Shown one piece after another: positions 1 through 6,667 of a stretch of 40,075 nucleotides of DNA; within the stretch, counting starts at the first letter, position 1; every line of letters starts with the position of its first letter. The notes beneath the pieces were generated by a model that searched no databases, was not told the DNA's origin, and saw only the letters and a list, made by a program, of their open reading frames with translations. Position numbers and translations under genes: made by a program. The stretch comes from Bacillaceae bacterium Marseille-Q3522 (GTDB taxonomy: Bacteria > Bacillota > Bacilli > Bacillales > Cytobacillaceae): contig JAGKQJ010000016.1 of NCBI GenBank assembly GCA_017898095.1, forward strand, positions 1 to 40,075, given 5' to 3'.

Positions 1-17
1 CAAATAAGCTGTTTCAC
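1..17 (-). CDS. Start of a divergent gene running out of the window (tentative)
   Basis: On the minus strand a GTG codon at 17-15 is followed by four codons (MKQLI) before the window ends. A purine-rich GGAGGGAAGAAAGG stretch lies just upstream (32-19), as expected for a ribosome binding site. A possible divergent promoter is TTAACA (67-62), 17 bp, TACATT (44-39), with its -35 inside the left operator of the neighbouring regulator. Nothing can be said about function. The start is inferred only from the SD and codon arrangement. Confidence 0.3.
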
Positions 18-54
18 ACCTTTCTTCCCTCCAAAAAAAATGTATGCTAAATCA

Positions 55-97
55 AACATAATGTTAAATTGACTTAACATTATGTTATGTGTATTAT
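55..97 (+). promoter_or_regulatory. Promoter with paired palindromic operators for the XRE regulator
   Basis: Two copies of AACATNATGTT lie at 55-65 and 76-86, with centres exactly 21 bp apart. Together they form a perfect 13-bp inverted repeat (55-67 / 74-86). The 6-bp spacer holds the start of the -35 hexamer TTGACT (69-74), which is followed after 17 bp by TATTAT (92-97). Two dyads two helical turns apart around a -35 box suggest cooperative binding and autorepression by the XRE protein encoded just downstream. The arrangement is seen directly; the binding protein is inferred. Confidence 0.75.
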
Positions 98-133
98 ACT
101 ATATATAAGTGCTGTTTAAAGGAGGAATGACGT

Positions 134-349
134 TTGCAAATGCACAATCGTGTAAAAGAATTGCGTGCACGATTCAATATGACGCAGGCTCAATTAGCTG
201 AAAAGACCGGCGTGACCAGGCAGACAATTGCCGCAATTGAAAAAGGGGATTATGTCCCTTCTCTCTTGTTAGGTTTAATGATTTGTGATGCTTTTCAATT
301 GCCGATGGAAGAAGTTTTTCGCTTAAACAAGGAGGATTTTAGATGGTAA
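134..349 (+). CDS. Small XRE/Cro-family helix-turn-helix regulator
   Basis: A 71-residue protein consisting of a single HTH_3 domain: helices 2-3 (about residues 15-35, MTQAQLAEKTGVTRQTI) match the XRE family, in which small one-domain repressors dimerise on palindromic DNA. The TTG start at 134 is chosen because GGAGG (121-125) lies 8 nt upstream; an in-frame ATG at 140 is possible. The gene overlaps the next one by 7 bp, and the SD of that gene is inside its last codons, so the two are co-transcribed and probably translationally coupled. Small XRE regulators paired with a DEREK-motif membrane protein are common in Bacillaceae. It probably represses its own promoter through the paired operators at 55-86. 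Confidence 0.9.
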   Translation: MQMHNRVKELRARFNMTQAQLAEKTGVTRQTIAAIEKGDYVPSLLLGLMICDAFQLPMEEVFRLNKEDFRW

Positions 350-816
350 AATTAATTCGTTCACTAATTTTAACAGTAGTAATGTTTATTTTAGCAGCAT
401 TGGCTTTTTCGCCATTTGTTAATGGCTTTTTTGAATTGGCGGAAGCTTCCCGGAAGGAACCATTTGAAGGATTTGAAATTACGATCCCATTAAATTATTT
501 GTTCTTGTATATTTTATTAGGAATCATTTTGACTATTTTGTTTCTTTTTAAACGAAAGAAGTGGAAATTATCGTTCTGGCTTTATCCTTTGGAAGTTCCG
601 GAAGATGATGAGCGGGAAAAGGCGATCAGTGCGAAAGCTTGTCAAAAAGCATTTTTCTCTATTTTTTACATTGTACCTGCATGTATGGGCTTAGTCGTTT
701 TTTACCCGGTTTTTACAGAAATATGGCCGAGTTATCCGGTTTTTGTCGTTATATTGATACCAATTGTGCAACTCTTTATTTATTTCTTATATGCCCGCAA
801 AATTTTTCAATCATAG
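343..816 (+). CDS. Small integral membrane protein, DUF2178-like, partner of the XRE regulator
   Basis: A 157-residue protein with four predicted hydrophobic segments (about 7-27, 50-69, 105-125, 130-151) and a charged cytoplasmic loop with the motif DDEREKAISAKA (about 88-99). This motif resembles the DEREx signature of DUF2178-type membrane proteins that accompany XRE regulators. GGAGG at 331-335 is 7 nt before the ATG, inside the upstream gene. The molecular role of the family is not established. The operon arrangement suggests a membrane component whose expression is set by the XRE repressor. Family assignment is from the motif and context only. Confidence 0.8.
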   Translation: MVKLIRSLILTVVMFILAALAFSPFVNGFFELAEASRKEPFEGFEITIPLNYLFLYILLGIILTILFLFKRKKWKLSFWLYPLEVPEDDEREKAISAKACQKAFFSIFYIVPACMGLVVFYPVFTEIWPSYPVFVVILIPIVQLFIYFLYARKIFQS

Positions 817-863
817 CGTGTGCGCATTGTTTTTTTGAACATACACGGAAAAAAATAATTTTT

Positions 864-1320
864 TCAATTCAAAAAAATCAATGCTGGTAGATAAACGAAG
901 CTGAGTATCGTAGTGATCGAGACAATCAGAGAGACCATTTCCGTGTCCCCGTTAAATTTTTCAGCAAGGAGTACGGTATTGATGGCGGACGGCATGCTGA
1001 TCTCGACCAATAATACGGAGGCAAGCATACCATGAATGCCGAGAACCGTTAGTACCAACATGGCAAGAGCGGGTACGAAGATAATACGCAGAATAACGCC
1101 AAGCCAGACTTCGGGGCGGTGCAATCCGGAAATCCGCGTCCGCCGCAAGTGAACACCGAGTATTAAAATGACAAGAGCCGGATATGCTGTGCCAAGCATG
1201 TCAACGGCACTTCCAAATCCTTCTGGAAGTGATAAATGCAACAAACTCAAAGCAACGCCGATGATCGATGCATAAATAAGCGGGGACTTAAAGATATGTT
1301 TTATCGCCTGTTTTCCACTT
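864..1320 (-). pseudogene. Truncated AEC-family (auxin efflux carrier-like) transporter
   Basis: The reading frame from about 1320 down to the stop at 864-866 encodes the C-terminal half of an AEC-family permease. It has four or more hydrophobic helices, a conserved mid-protein stretch (PLIYASIIGV, then PEGFGSAVDMLG) and the terminal SLIVSITTILSF segment. AEC transporters are normally about 300 residues with a gap between two bundles of helices; only about 150 are present. The frame stays open upstream through 1380, but the sequence there (1321-1430) no longer resembles the family and contains no SD-supported start. The TTG at 1250 is internal to the conserved domain. It is therefore most simply a 5'-deleted remnant, reading convergently towards the membrane-protein gene at 343-816. 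Confidence 0.7.
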
Positions 1321-1478
1321 AGATTTGACCGTGAAGAGTTATATATAGTAGAAAATATAGTGTTGTAATATCTGTAGTTTCATTACTCGCAGGAAGATTG
1401 ACATTTGCGGTATAATATAAATTGGCAATAAACGCACAGAACAGATCAGATTCAATGTTGAAAGCGAGTGAAACAACG

Positions 1479-2198
1479 ATGGGACGTAAGTGGAACAATA
1501 TAAAGGAAAAAAAAGCGTCAAAAGATGCCAATACGAGTCGTATATATGCAAAATTCGGCCGTGAAATATATGTGGTCGCAAAACGCGGTGAACCGGATCC
1601 AGAATTAAATCAGGCATTAAAGGCGGTACTTGAGCGGGCAAAAACGTACAATGTCCCGAAAACAATCATTGACCGCGCAATTGAAAAAGCAAAAGGCGGT
1701 GCGGAAGAAAATTATGATGAGCTCCGTTACGAGGGTTTCGGTCCAAACGGCTCGATGGTAATCGTTGATGCGTTAACGAATAATGTAAACCGTACAGCAT
1801 CGGATGTTCGGGCCGCTTTTGGGAAAAACGGCGGAAATATGGGAGTCAACGGCTCCGTCAGTTATATGTTTGATCCGACGGCAGTTATTGGGGTCGAAGG
1901 AAAAACGGCAGATGAAGTGTTGGAAATGTTAATGGAAGCCGATGTCGATGTCCGTGATATCCTTGAAGAAGAGGATACGGTCATTGTTTATGCAGAGCCT
2001 GATCAGTTTAATGCTGTTCAGGAAGCATTCAAGGGAGCCGGAATAACGGAATTTACCGTAGCCGAACAAACAATGCTTCCGAAAAATGAAGTGACATTGC
2101 CGGAAGACGCGCAAGAGCAATTTGAAAAAATGATCGACGCGATAGAAGACTTGGATGATGTGCAACAAGTATACCATAATGTAGATTTTGGTGAATAA
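1479..2198 (+). CDS. yeeI: YebC/TACO1-family protein, YeeI (YebC2) type
   Basis: A 239-residue protein of the YebC/PmpR family, closest in my recollection to Bacillus subtilis YeeI: N-terminal [20 protein letters not shown], the basic [11 protein letters not shown] segment, the [21 protein letters not shown] core, and the acidic C-terminal domain. YebC proteins were long annotated as transcription regulators. YebC2/YeeI-type members are now linked to relief of ribosome stalling, for example at proline runs. The ATG at 1479 is chosen because the family begins there; the frame is open from 1422. The SD is weak (GCGAGTGA). A TATAAT at 1411-1416 has no clear -35 at 17 bp. A hairpin terminator follows at once. 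Confidence 0.93.
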   Translation: MGRKWNNIKEKKASKDANTSRIYAKFGREIYVVAKRGEPDPELNQALKAVLERAKTYNVPKTIIDRAIEKAKGGAEENYDELRYEGFGPNGSMVIVDALTNNVNRTASDVRAAFGKNGGNMGVNGSVSYMFDPTAVIGVEGKTADEVLEMLMEADVDVRDILEEEDTVIVYAEPDQFNAVQEAFKGAGITEFTVAEQTMLPKNEVTLPEDAQEQFEKMIDAIEDLDDVQQVYHNVDFGE

Positions 2199-2202
2199 TC
2201 AT

Positions 2203-2242
2203 AAAAAGCAGATCTTTGCTGTAAATAAGGTCTGCTTTTTTT
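2203..2242 (+). terminator. Rho-independent terminator after yeeI
   Basis: AAAAAGCAGATCTT (2203-2216) pairs with AAGGTCTGCTTTTT (2227-2240) with one G-U pair, followed by more T residues. It lies five bases after the yeeI stop. The A-rich left flank makes it potentially bidirectional, so it may also end transcription arriving from the minus-strand gene at 2386-3510. Confidence 0.85.
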
Positions 2243-2385
2243 AATAAAAGGAAATTCACTGCTGTTCTCCGGTATACTCTCATATTTTCAATTATGAAAA
2301 GTCTTTGAAAATTTCCGTAATCTTGAGAGCCTCATTGCTTGAAGACAATGAACAGGTTTCCCTGGCTCTGCTCGTTTTTTATCGA

Positions 2386-3510
2386 TTAGGATCGCAGCTG
2401 AACGCGATAGTGCCGCATCGATTTCGGGACACCCTTCAGCATAAGTATGCCATCATAAACAAGCTGCCTGACACGGTATTCCAAATAGCTGCTATCCAGA
2501 TCATCCGCTTGCTGCAGCATTTCCCCGATCAACTTCCCTGTTTTGATAAAGTCCTTTTTTTCTTGTTTTTTGTGCATCCTTTCCAATGTATTAATAATAA
2601 GCGGGTCATAATAGTCTTCCGCAACGCCTCTAATTTTATTATTTTCCCAAATGTGTAAAACCCCCTTTGTTTGAGAGAGTATTTCCCATTCTTTTTGAAA
2701 TTGCAAGCGCGTTTCTTTGGATACAGGCATTTCACCTTTGCATTTTTCTAAGATCTTCTTTATCTCGCTTGCTTGCAACTGGCTGGTGTACCTAAGCGGC
2801 TCTTCTTTTTCTCTGGGAACATTGTATGATGTAACATAGTTGTTTACATGAATGAGATAAATATCATTTGCTTTATTTTTTATTAAATGGAAGATAAAGC
2901 GGATACCGGTTTGTTCATTGGCGTTATCTGCATACCAGATGTAAATCGGGATATTTTCAGGAATGTCGGCAATCTCATAAAGCGAGATTGTAAACAGAGT
3001 TTCATATTCAAACTCTCCTTCGAAATTAATGTGATCGTACAGCCATTCATTTCTATATGCCTGTCCCGCTTTATCCTCCAGTTTTCCTAACGGTCCAATG
3101 GATAAGGAAACCGGAAAGGAAATGACTTTTTTCGGATAATGTAATGCCACCCTTAATGAACCGGCTGCAGAGTCAGAACAGACAATATGAAAGGCAGGAA
3201 TCTGTTTTTTATTTTTGTAAAAATTTTTACTAATGCGGAAGTTATGGATTTGCTGATTGATTTTTTCAACGATCACGTCGATCATTTCCACATTGAAAAT
3301 ATAAGTAAAGCCTTCTTGCGTGACCGGGGTACTTTTTTTATGGTGAAAGGACGGAAAATCATCTGTATGATAGATCGTAAATACAGAATCCGGACGGCTG
3401 TTAAATAAAGAATGTCTTGTTGCATAATTTTCCATATTGATCTGATAAACAAGAACTACATTTGGCTCGGTAAAAAAATAAAGATAGCGATCTTGGACAC
3501 GTATTTGCAA
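2386..3510 (-). CDS. DUF1835/DUF3658-like conserved hypothetical protein
   Basis: About 374 residues. The central part (residues 150-250, with the IPIYIWYADNANEQTGIRF segment) resembles the DUF1835 domain. The C-terminal 70 residues (DSSYLEYRVRQLVYDGILML) resemble the associated DUF3658 domain. These are cytosolic Firmicute proteins of unknown function. An ATG at 3528 has no SD, whereas the codons that follow it spell GGAGGGAGAG (3526-3517), an excellent ribosome binding site for the TTG at 3510. I therefore prefer the TTG start; the alternative adds six residues. It is divergent from the glycosylase gene at 3596. Family assignment is by overall pattern and is moderate. Confidence 0.8.
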   Translation of the reverse strand: MQIRVQDRYLYFFTEPNVVLVYQINMENYATRHSLFNSRPDSVFTIYHTDDFPSFHHKKSTPVTQEGFTYIFNVEMIDVIVEKINQQIHNFRISKNFYKNKKQIPAFHIVCSDSAAGSLRVALHYPKKVISFPVSLSIGPLGKLEDKAGQAYRNEWLYDHINFEGEFEYETLFTISLYEIADIPENIPIYIWYADNANEQTGIRFIFHLIKNKANDIYLIHVNNYVTSYNVPREKEEPLRYTSQLQASEIKKILEKCKGEMPVSKETRLQFQKEWEILSQTKGVLHIWENNKIRGVAEDYYDPLIINTLERMHKKQEKKDFIKTGKLIGEMLQQADDLDSSYLEYRVRQLVYDGILMLKGVPKSMRHYRVQLRS

Positions 3511-3595
3511 AATTTTCTCTCCCTCCATGTAACTTCGTGGTTAAAATCATTATATCAACTTATAATAAGATTAAACACTTACAGACGGAGGACAT

Positions 3596-4087
3596 ATGAA
3601 AATCTATTCTTTAGATCCTGTCAGCGAAAGCAATGCGCGAGTCTTAATCCTCGGTTCCATCCCTGGAAGGGAATCGCTGGCAAAGCAGCAGTACTATGCG
3701 CATCCGAGGAATCAATTTTGGAAAATCATTTTTGCTATTTTTCAAGAAAATGATGTGAAAGATTATCAGGAGCGCCTCTCTTTTTTGAAAAAAAACGGGA
3801 TTGCTTTATGGGATGTGATTCATTCATGCGAAAGAGAGGGCAGCCTTGATTCCAGTATTAAAAAGGAAGAACCGAATGATATCGCCGGCTTTCTCAGCTT
3901 GCATCCGCATATCAGGCTAATTGCTTGTAACGGCGGGAAGGCGTTTCAAACTTTTCAAAAATATATTGATCATTCAGCATTAAAAGACGTGAAAATAATC
4001 CGGCTGCCTTCAACAAGCCCGGTTCCGGGAAAATATATCAAAACGCTGGAAGAGAAAATAGTGGGTTGGCAGCAGATCATAAATTAG
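3596..4087 (+). CDS. Hypoxanthine (deoxyinosine)-DNA glycosylase, UDG superfamily
   Basis: A 163-residue single-domain protein of the uracil-DNA glycosylase superfamily. The N-terminal motif GSIPGRESLAKQQYYAHPRN (residues 21-40) and the C-terminal motif LPSTSPVPGKY (about 138-148) are those of the branch annotated as DNA-deoxyinosine glycosylase (TIGR04274). These enzymes remove hypoxanthine produced by adenine deamination and so start base-excision repair in the cytosol. The ATG is supported by GGAGG at 3587-3591. It is divergent from the hypothetical gene on its left; the stop codon falls in the loop of the terminator hairpin at 4071-4098, so it is monocistronic. Substrate preference among deaminated bases cannot be read from sequence. 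Confidence 0.88.
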   Translation: MKIYSLDPVSESNARVLILGSIPGRESLAKQQYYAHPRNQFWKIIFAIFQENDVKDYQERLSFLKKNGIALWDVIHSCEREGSLDSSIKKEEPNDIAGFLSLHPHIRLIACNGGKAFQTFQKYIDHSALKDVKIIRLPSTSPVPGKYIKTLEEKIVGWQQIIN

Positions 4088-4098
4088 ATCTGCTATTT
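4071..4098 (+). terminator. Hairpin overlapping the glycosylase stop codon
   Basis: AGCAGATC (4071-4078) and GATCTGCT (4087-4094) form a perfect 8-bp stem whose loop contains the TAG stop, followed by ATTTTG. The T tract is short, so termination may be incomplete. Confidence 0.55.
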
Positions 4099-4120
4099 TG
4101 TTCACTTTCGTGATAAAAAT

Positions 4121-4200
4121 CGCAGATGAGGGACAGTAATACGCTTGCTTGAAAAATGGAAGTTTTCATTTTATGAAACTTGAGAAAGCCGGCGCTGTCT
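4121..4200 (+). repeat. Degenerate copy of a structured repeat (see 6322-6473)
   Basis: The segment ATCGCAGAT..AGG.ACAGTAATAC is shared with 6331-6355. GACAG (4132-4136), CGC (4142-4144) and GCTT (4147-4150) pair with AAGC (4186-4189), GCG (4192-4194) and CTGTC (4195-4199). Thus the long hairpin of the intact copy is kept although most stem bases differ. A small inner hairpin (AAGTTT / AAACTT) replaces the loop. The rest of the interval 4201-4371 shows a TATAAT at 4324-4329 without a convincing -35, probably the promoter of the next gene. Confidence 0.5.
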
Positions 4201-4371
4201 GTGTTTTATAAAAATCGGAAACTTCAAGGTGTGTGAAACGCTGTTACAAACGAATAGTTAAAAACTTTTAACGGATACGTATCTTTTCTGTTCGTGTTGC
4301 CGTTTAATAAATAGACAGAATTCTATAATTAAGAAAATTTTAAACTTTGACAATGAGAAGAGGGAGAAGAA

Positions 4372-5340
4372 ATGAAAATTCTTTTGTTGGGCGGGACGAA
4401 GTTTTTAGGAAAACATATTGCGAAAATAGCCTTCCATAGAGGGCATAAACTTACTTTATTTCACAGGGGAAAAACCAATCCTGATTTTTTGCAACATGAA
4501 GTCCATCATATAATAGGCGACCGTACAACGGACGATATCGAAAAGTTAACAGATAATTGGGATGTAGTGATTGATACATCGGGACAGCTGCCGGAAGATG
4601 TAAAACGTTCTGTCAAACAATTAAAAAACAAATGTGAATTATACGTCTATATTTCCAGTATCAGCGCTTATAAAGATTTAAGTAAAGAATCTGTCTTTGA
4701 GGAGGATGAACTTGCGGATCGTAATCAGGGGGACTATGCCGGAAATAAATCGGCGTGTGAACAGATTGTGAATCAAGAGGTTGATCATTATCTAATCATT
4801 CGTCCCGGGTTGATTGTCGGTCCGGATGATCCAACGGATCGCTTTACCTATTGGCCGTGGCGAATGAGTAAAGGCGGCAATGTTCTTGTGCCAAATGTCA
4901 GCCGCGATACACAGGTACAATTTATTGACGTTCGCGATTTGGCTGCCTGGATTATCAGTGCTGCAGAAAAAAAGCGGACAGGTAGCTTCAATGCAACCGG
5001 CCCAAAGGAACCGTTGGGAAACACAGAATTTCTGGAAATGTGCCGGCAGCATTGCGGTGCAAAGCAGGCAGATCTTATTTGGGCAGAAGAGTCCTTTTTA
5101 GAGGAAAACGATGTGAAACCGTGGATAGAGCTGCCGTTATGGCTGCCGGAGTCACTAAACTTAAAGGGAATGATGACGGTAAACTGTGACAAAGCTATAC
5201 TGGCAGGATTAGTTTTCCGTTCCGTCAAAGAAACGATTGCAGATACGCTTGAATGGAGTCTGCAAAAACGAAAAGGAGAATGGCTTGCCGGACTGGATCA
5301 AGAGAAAGAGAAACAATTACTAAAAAAATTAGGATATTAA
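4372..5340 (+). CDS. NAD-dependent epimerase/dehydratase-type SDR protein
   Basis: A 322-residue extended short-chain dehydrogenase/reductase. The N-terminal Rossmann motif is GGTKFLGKH (residues 7-15), matching GGTxFxGxxI of atypical SDRs, followed by a basic residue after beta-2 (HRGKT), typical of NADP-preferring members. YISSISAYKD (about 93-102) occupies the usual Ser/Tyr region, but a clean YxxxK is replaced by YAGNKSACE (about 122-130), which still supplies Tyr and Lys. The family includes sugar-nucleotide epimerases, isoflavone-reductase-like enzymes and non-catalytic regulators; the substrate is unknown. The SD is AGAGGGAGAAG just before the ATG. It is monocistronic, with a strong terminator seven bases after the stop. 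Confidence 0.88.
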   Translation: MKILLLGGTKFLGKHIAKIAFHRGHKLTLFHRGKTNPDFLQHEVHHIIGDRTTDDIEKLTDNWDVVIDTSGQLPEDVKRSVKQLKNKCELYVYISSISAYKDLSKESVFEEDELADRNQGDYAGNKSACEQIVNQEVDHYLIIRPGLIVGPDDPTDRFTYWPWRMSKGGNVLVPNVSRDTQVQFIDVRDLAAWIISAAEKKRTGSFNATGPKEPLGNTEFLEMCRQHCGAKQADLIWAEESFLEENDVKPWIELPLWLPESLNLKGMMTVNCDKAILAGLVFRSVKETIADTLEWSLQKRKGEWLAGLDQEKEKQLLKKLGY

Positions 5341-5346
5341 TCATAT

Positions 5347-5372
5347 CGCGCCGGTAGATCGGCGCGTTTCTC
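5347..5372 (+). terminator. GC-rich terminator after the SDR gene
   Basis: CGCGCCG (5347-5353) pairs perfectly with CGGCGCG (5360-5366) around a six-base loop and is followed by TTTCTC. It lies directly behind the stop of the SDR gene. Confidence 0.8.
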
Positions 5373-5553
5373 ATTGTCTAATTTTAGAGGAAGTTCAAAA
5401 AGTCAGCGAATATCTTTGTTGACATTTTGGACATGCACGAATAGCAGAAAAAAATCATTTTCTATTCGTTATCGTTAACATACAGTGATCAAAAAAACCG
5501 CAGTATTTGTGCTATAATCAGAAGTAAAGGTTATCAAAAAGAAGAGGTAACAA

Positions 5554-5791
5554 ATGAAAATTGAAGAATTAGTGAATGCACATTACTATTGTTGATCGTG
5601 TCGGAAGCGGGGATGCATTTGTTGCCGGAATCTTGCATGGTTTAATAACAAAATCTTCCCCGGATTATACAGTTTCTTTCGCGACAGCCGCTGCCGCTCT
5701 AAAACATACGGTATACGGTGACTGCAATCTTTTCACAGCTGACGAAATCGAAGCGGGAATGGATACGATAAATAAGGAAATTGTACGATGA
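5554..5791 (+). pseudogene. 2-dehydro-3-deoxygluconokinase (KdgK) remnant, PfkB family
   Basis: A good SD (GAAGAGG, 5541-5547) and ATG at 5554 open a frame that stops after 13 codons. From about 5576, in another frame, the sequence encodes the last 71 residues of a PfkB-family sugar kinase. The signature IVDRVGSGDAFVAGILHGL carries the catalytic Asp (GDAF) and anion hole and is of the KDG-kinase subtype. A full KdgK has about 320 residues, so roughly 250 codons are missing between an intact leader and an intact tail, which looks like one internal deletion. The -10-like TATAAT (5513-5518) and the terminator at 5876-5928 are still in place. Whether the leader belongs to the same gene is not known. 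Confidence 0.8.
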
Positions 5792-5875
5792 TAATGAACA
5801 TATTTTGGGGATCATCGGCCAGGAAAAGGTCTTCTGTCTGATTGAAAAATCTTAAGCCAAAAAGTTATTTTACCG

Positions 5876-5928
5876 AAAATAGGGGGATGCCTTTATAGCT
5901 TTCAGCAGATTAGGCATCCTCTATTTTT
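5876..5928 (+). terminator. Terminator of the kdgK remnant
   Basis: AAAATAGGGGGATGCCT (5876-5892) pairs with AGGCATCCTCTATTTT (5912-5927) with one mismatch/bulge, then T. It is a long stem with T-rich 3' end, reading on the plus strand; it is nearly symmetric, so it may also serve the minus-strand DegV remnant. Confidence 0.75.
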
Positions 5929-5955
5929 ACAGCAATCATTACTTACAAGTCCATC

Positions 5956-6185
5956 CTAATGCAATTGCTTTTTCCCCAAATGGATAGCAAGGACCGGTTC
6001 GAAAAAATCTTCTCTAAAATCTGCTTCCGGATATTTTTCGGAAAGTTCCTGTCTCCAAGACTTTGCTTCCGCCTTTTCGCTGGCACTCATAATGGAAGCC
6101 AGCAAATTTGGAATTATGGCATAGCTTTGGCAAATTGTAATTTAATAAGTTCAGAATCTAAATAAGAAGTGCTATCGGCCGCCAT
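5956..6185 (-). pseudogene. DegV-family fatty-acid-binding protein remnant with internal deletion
   Basis: On the minus strand an ATG at 6185 with a purine-rich SD (AAAGGGGGG) starts MAADSTSYLDSELIKLQF, which closely matches the DegV N-terminus (xDSTxxLxxELI, including the Ser that contacts the fatty acid). After 23 codons a TAA occurs. In another frame the sequence then encodes a DegV-like C-terminal end (SEKAEAKSWRQELSEKYPEA, then EPVLAIHLGKK), stopping at 5956-5958. DegV proteins have about 280 residues, so about 200 codons are lost. DegV proteins bind fatty acids for the FakA/FakB kinase system. The N-terminal match is the stronger part of the call. Confidence 0.6.
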
Positions 6186-6321
6186 GTTTCCCCCCTTTTT
6201 TTAATTGATACCATAATTCGAAAAATTTTCTCACTTTATTTTGCATTTTATAAAAAAATTCAAAAATAGTGCTTGGATCGTTCCAAAGGTGGGTTTGGAT
6301 TTTCTGTCCGATTATTTAGGC

Positions 6322-6480
6322 GGCTTTTTTATCGCAGATTAAGGGGCAGTAATACCCCCGCCTCAAAATTGGAGGTGAAACCAATCAAGTTAGGCGGGGG
6401 ATAAACTGCCCCTAAAAGCCCGATTGGTTCAACTAACCATCAGTGGGGGATGAGGGAAAACCCCCACTGATGGAAGTTTC
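6322..6480 (+). repeat. Highly structured intergenic repeat element (intact copy)
   Basis: Nested pairings are visible: GGCTTTT (6322-6328) with AAAAGCC (6414-6420); AGGGGCAGT (6342-6350) with ACTGCCCCT (6405-6413); CCCCCGCCT (6355-6363) with AGGCGGGGG (6392-6400). A second hairpin is CCATCAGTGGGGG (6437-6449) with CCCCCACTGATGG (6461-6473). CCAATC (6381-6386) in the first loop can pair with GATTGG (6422-6427) between the hairpins, a possible pseudoknot. The tail GAAGTTTCACTTTAT recurs exactly at 9367-9381. There is no coding sequence. It could be a MITE-like element or a structured RNA. The flanks (6186-6321 and 6481-6667) are AT-rich, with a possible promoter TTGCAG (6595-6600), 17 bp, TTATAG (6618-6623) for the MFS gene. 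Confidence 0.65.
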
Positions 6481-6667
6481 ACTTTATTAAAGTAAATCAA
6501 TGAGATGCCTGTATAGAACGCAATTTTTTCGTATAAGATGAAAACAAACAGTGTTTGCAAAAAGAAGGAAATAATAGTAAAACGAGCAAAACACTTGCAG
6601 TATTTAATAGGATTGCATTATAGTTAAGCAGTTATAGTTAATAATAGTGAAAATGATGGGGGACAGT

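Noticed and set aside
1398-1416. TTGACA and TATAAT as the yeeI promoter
   Set aside because: The hexamers are only 7 bp apart, so they cannot be the -35 and -10 of one promoter.
5959-6165. Plus-strand open frame in this interval
   Set aside because: It is the shadow of the minus-strand DegV remnant and has no SD or recognisable protein pattern.
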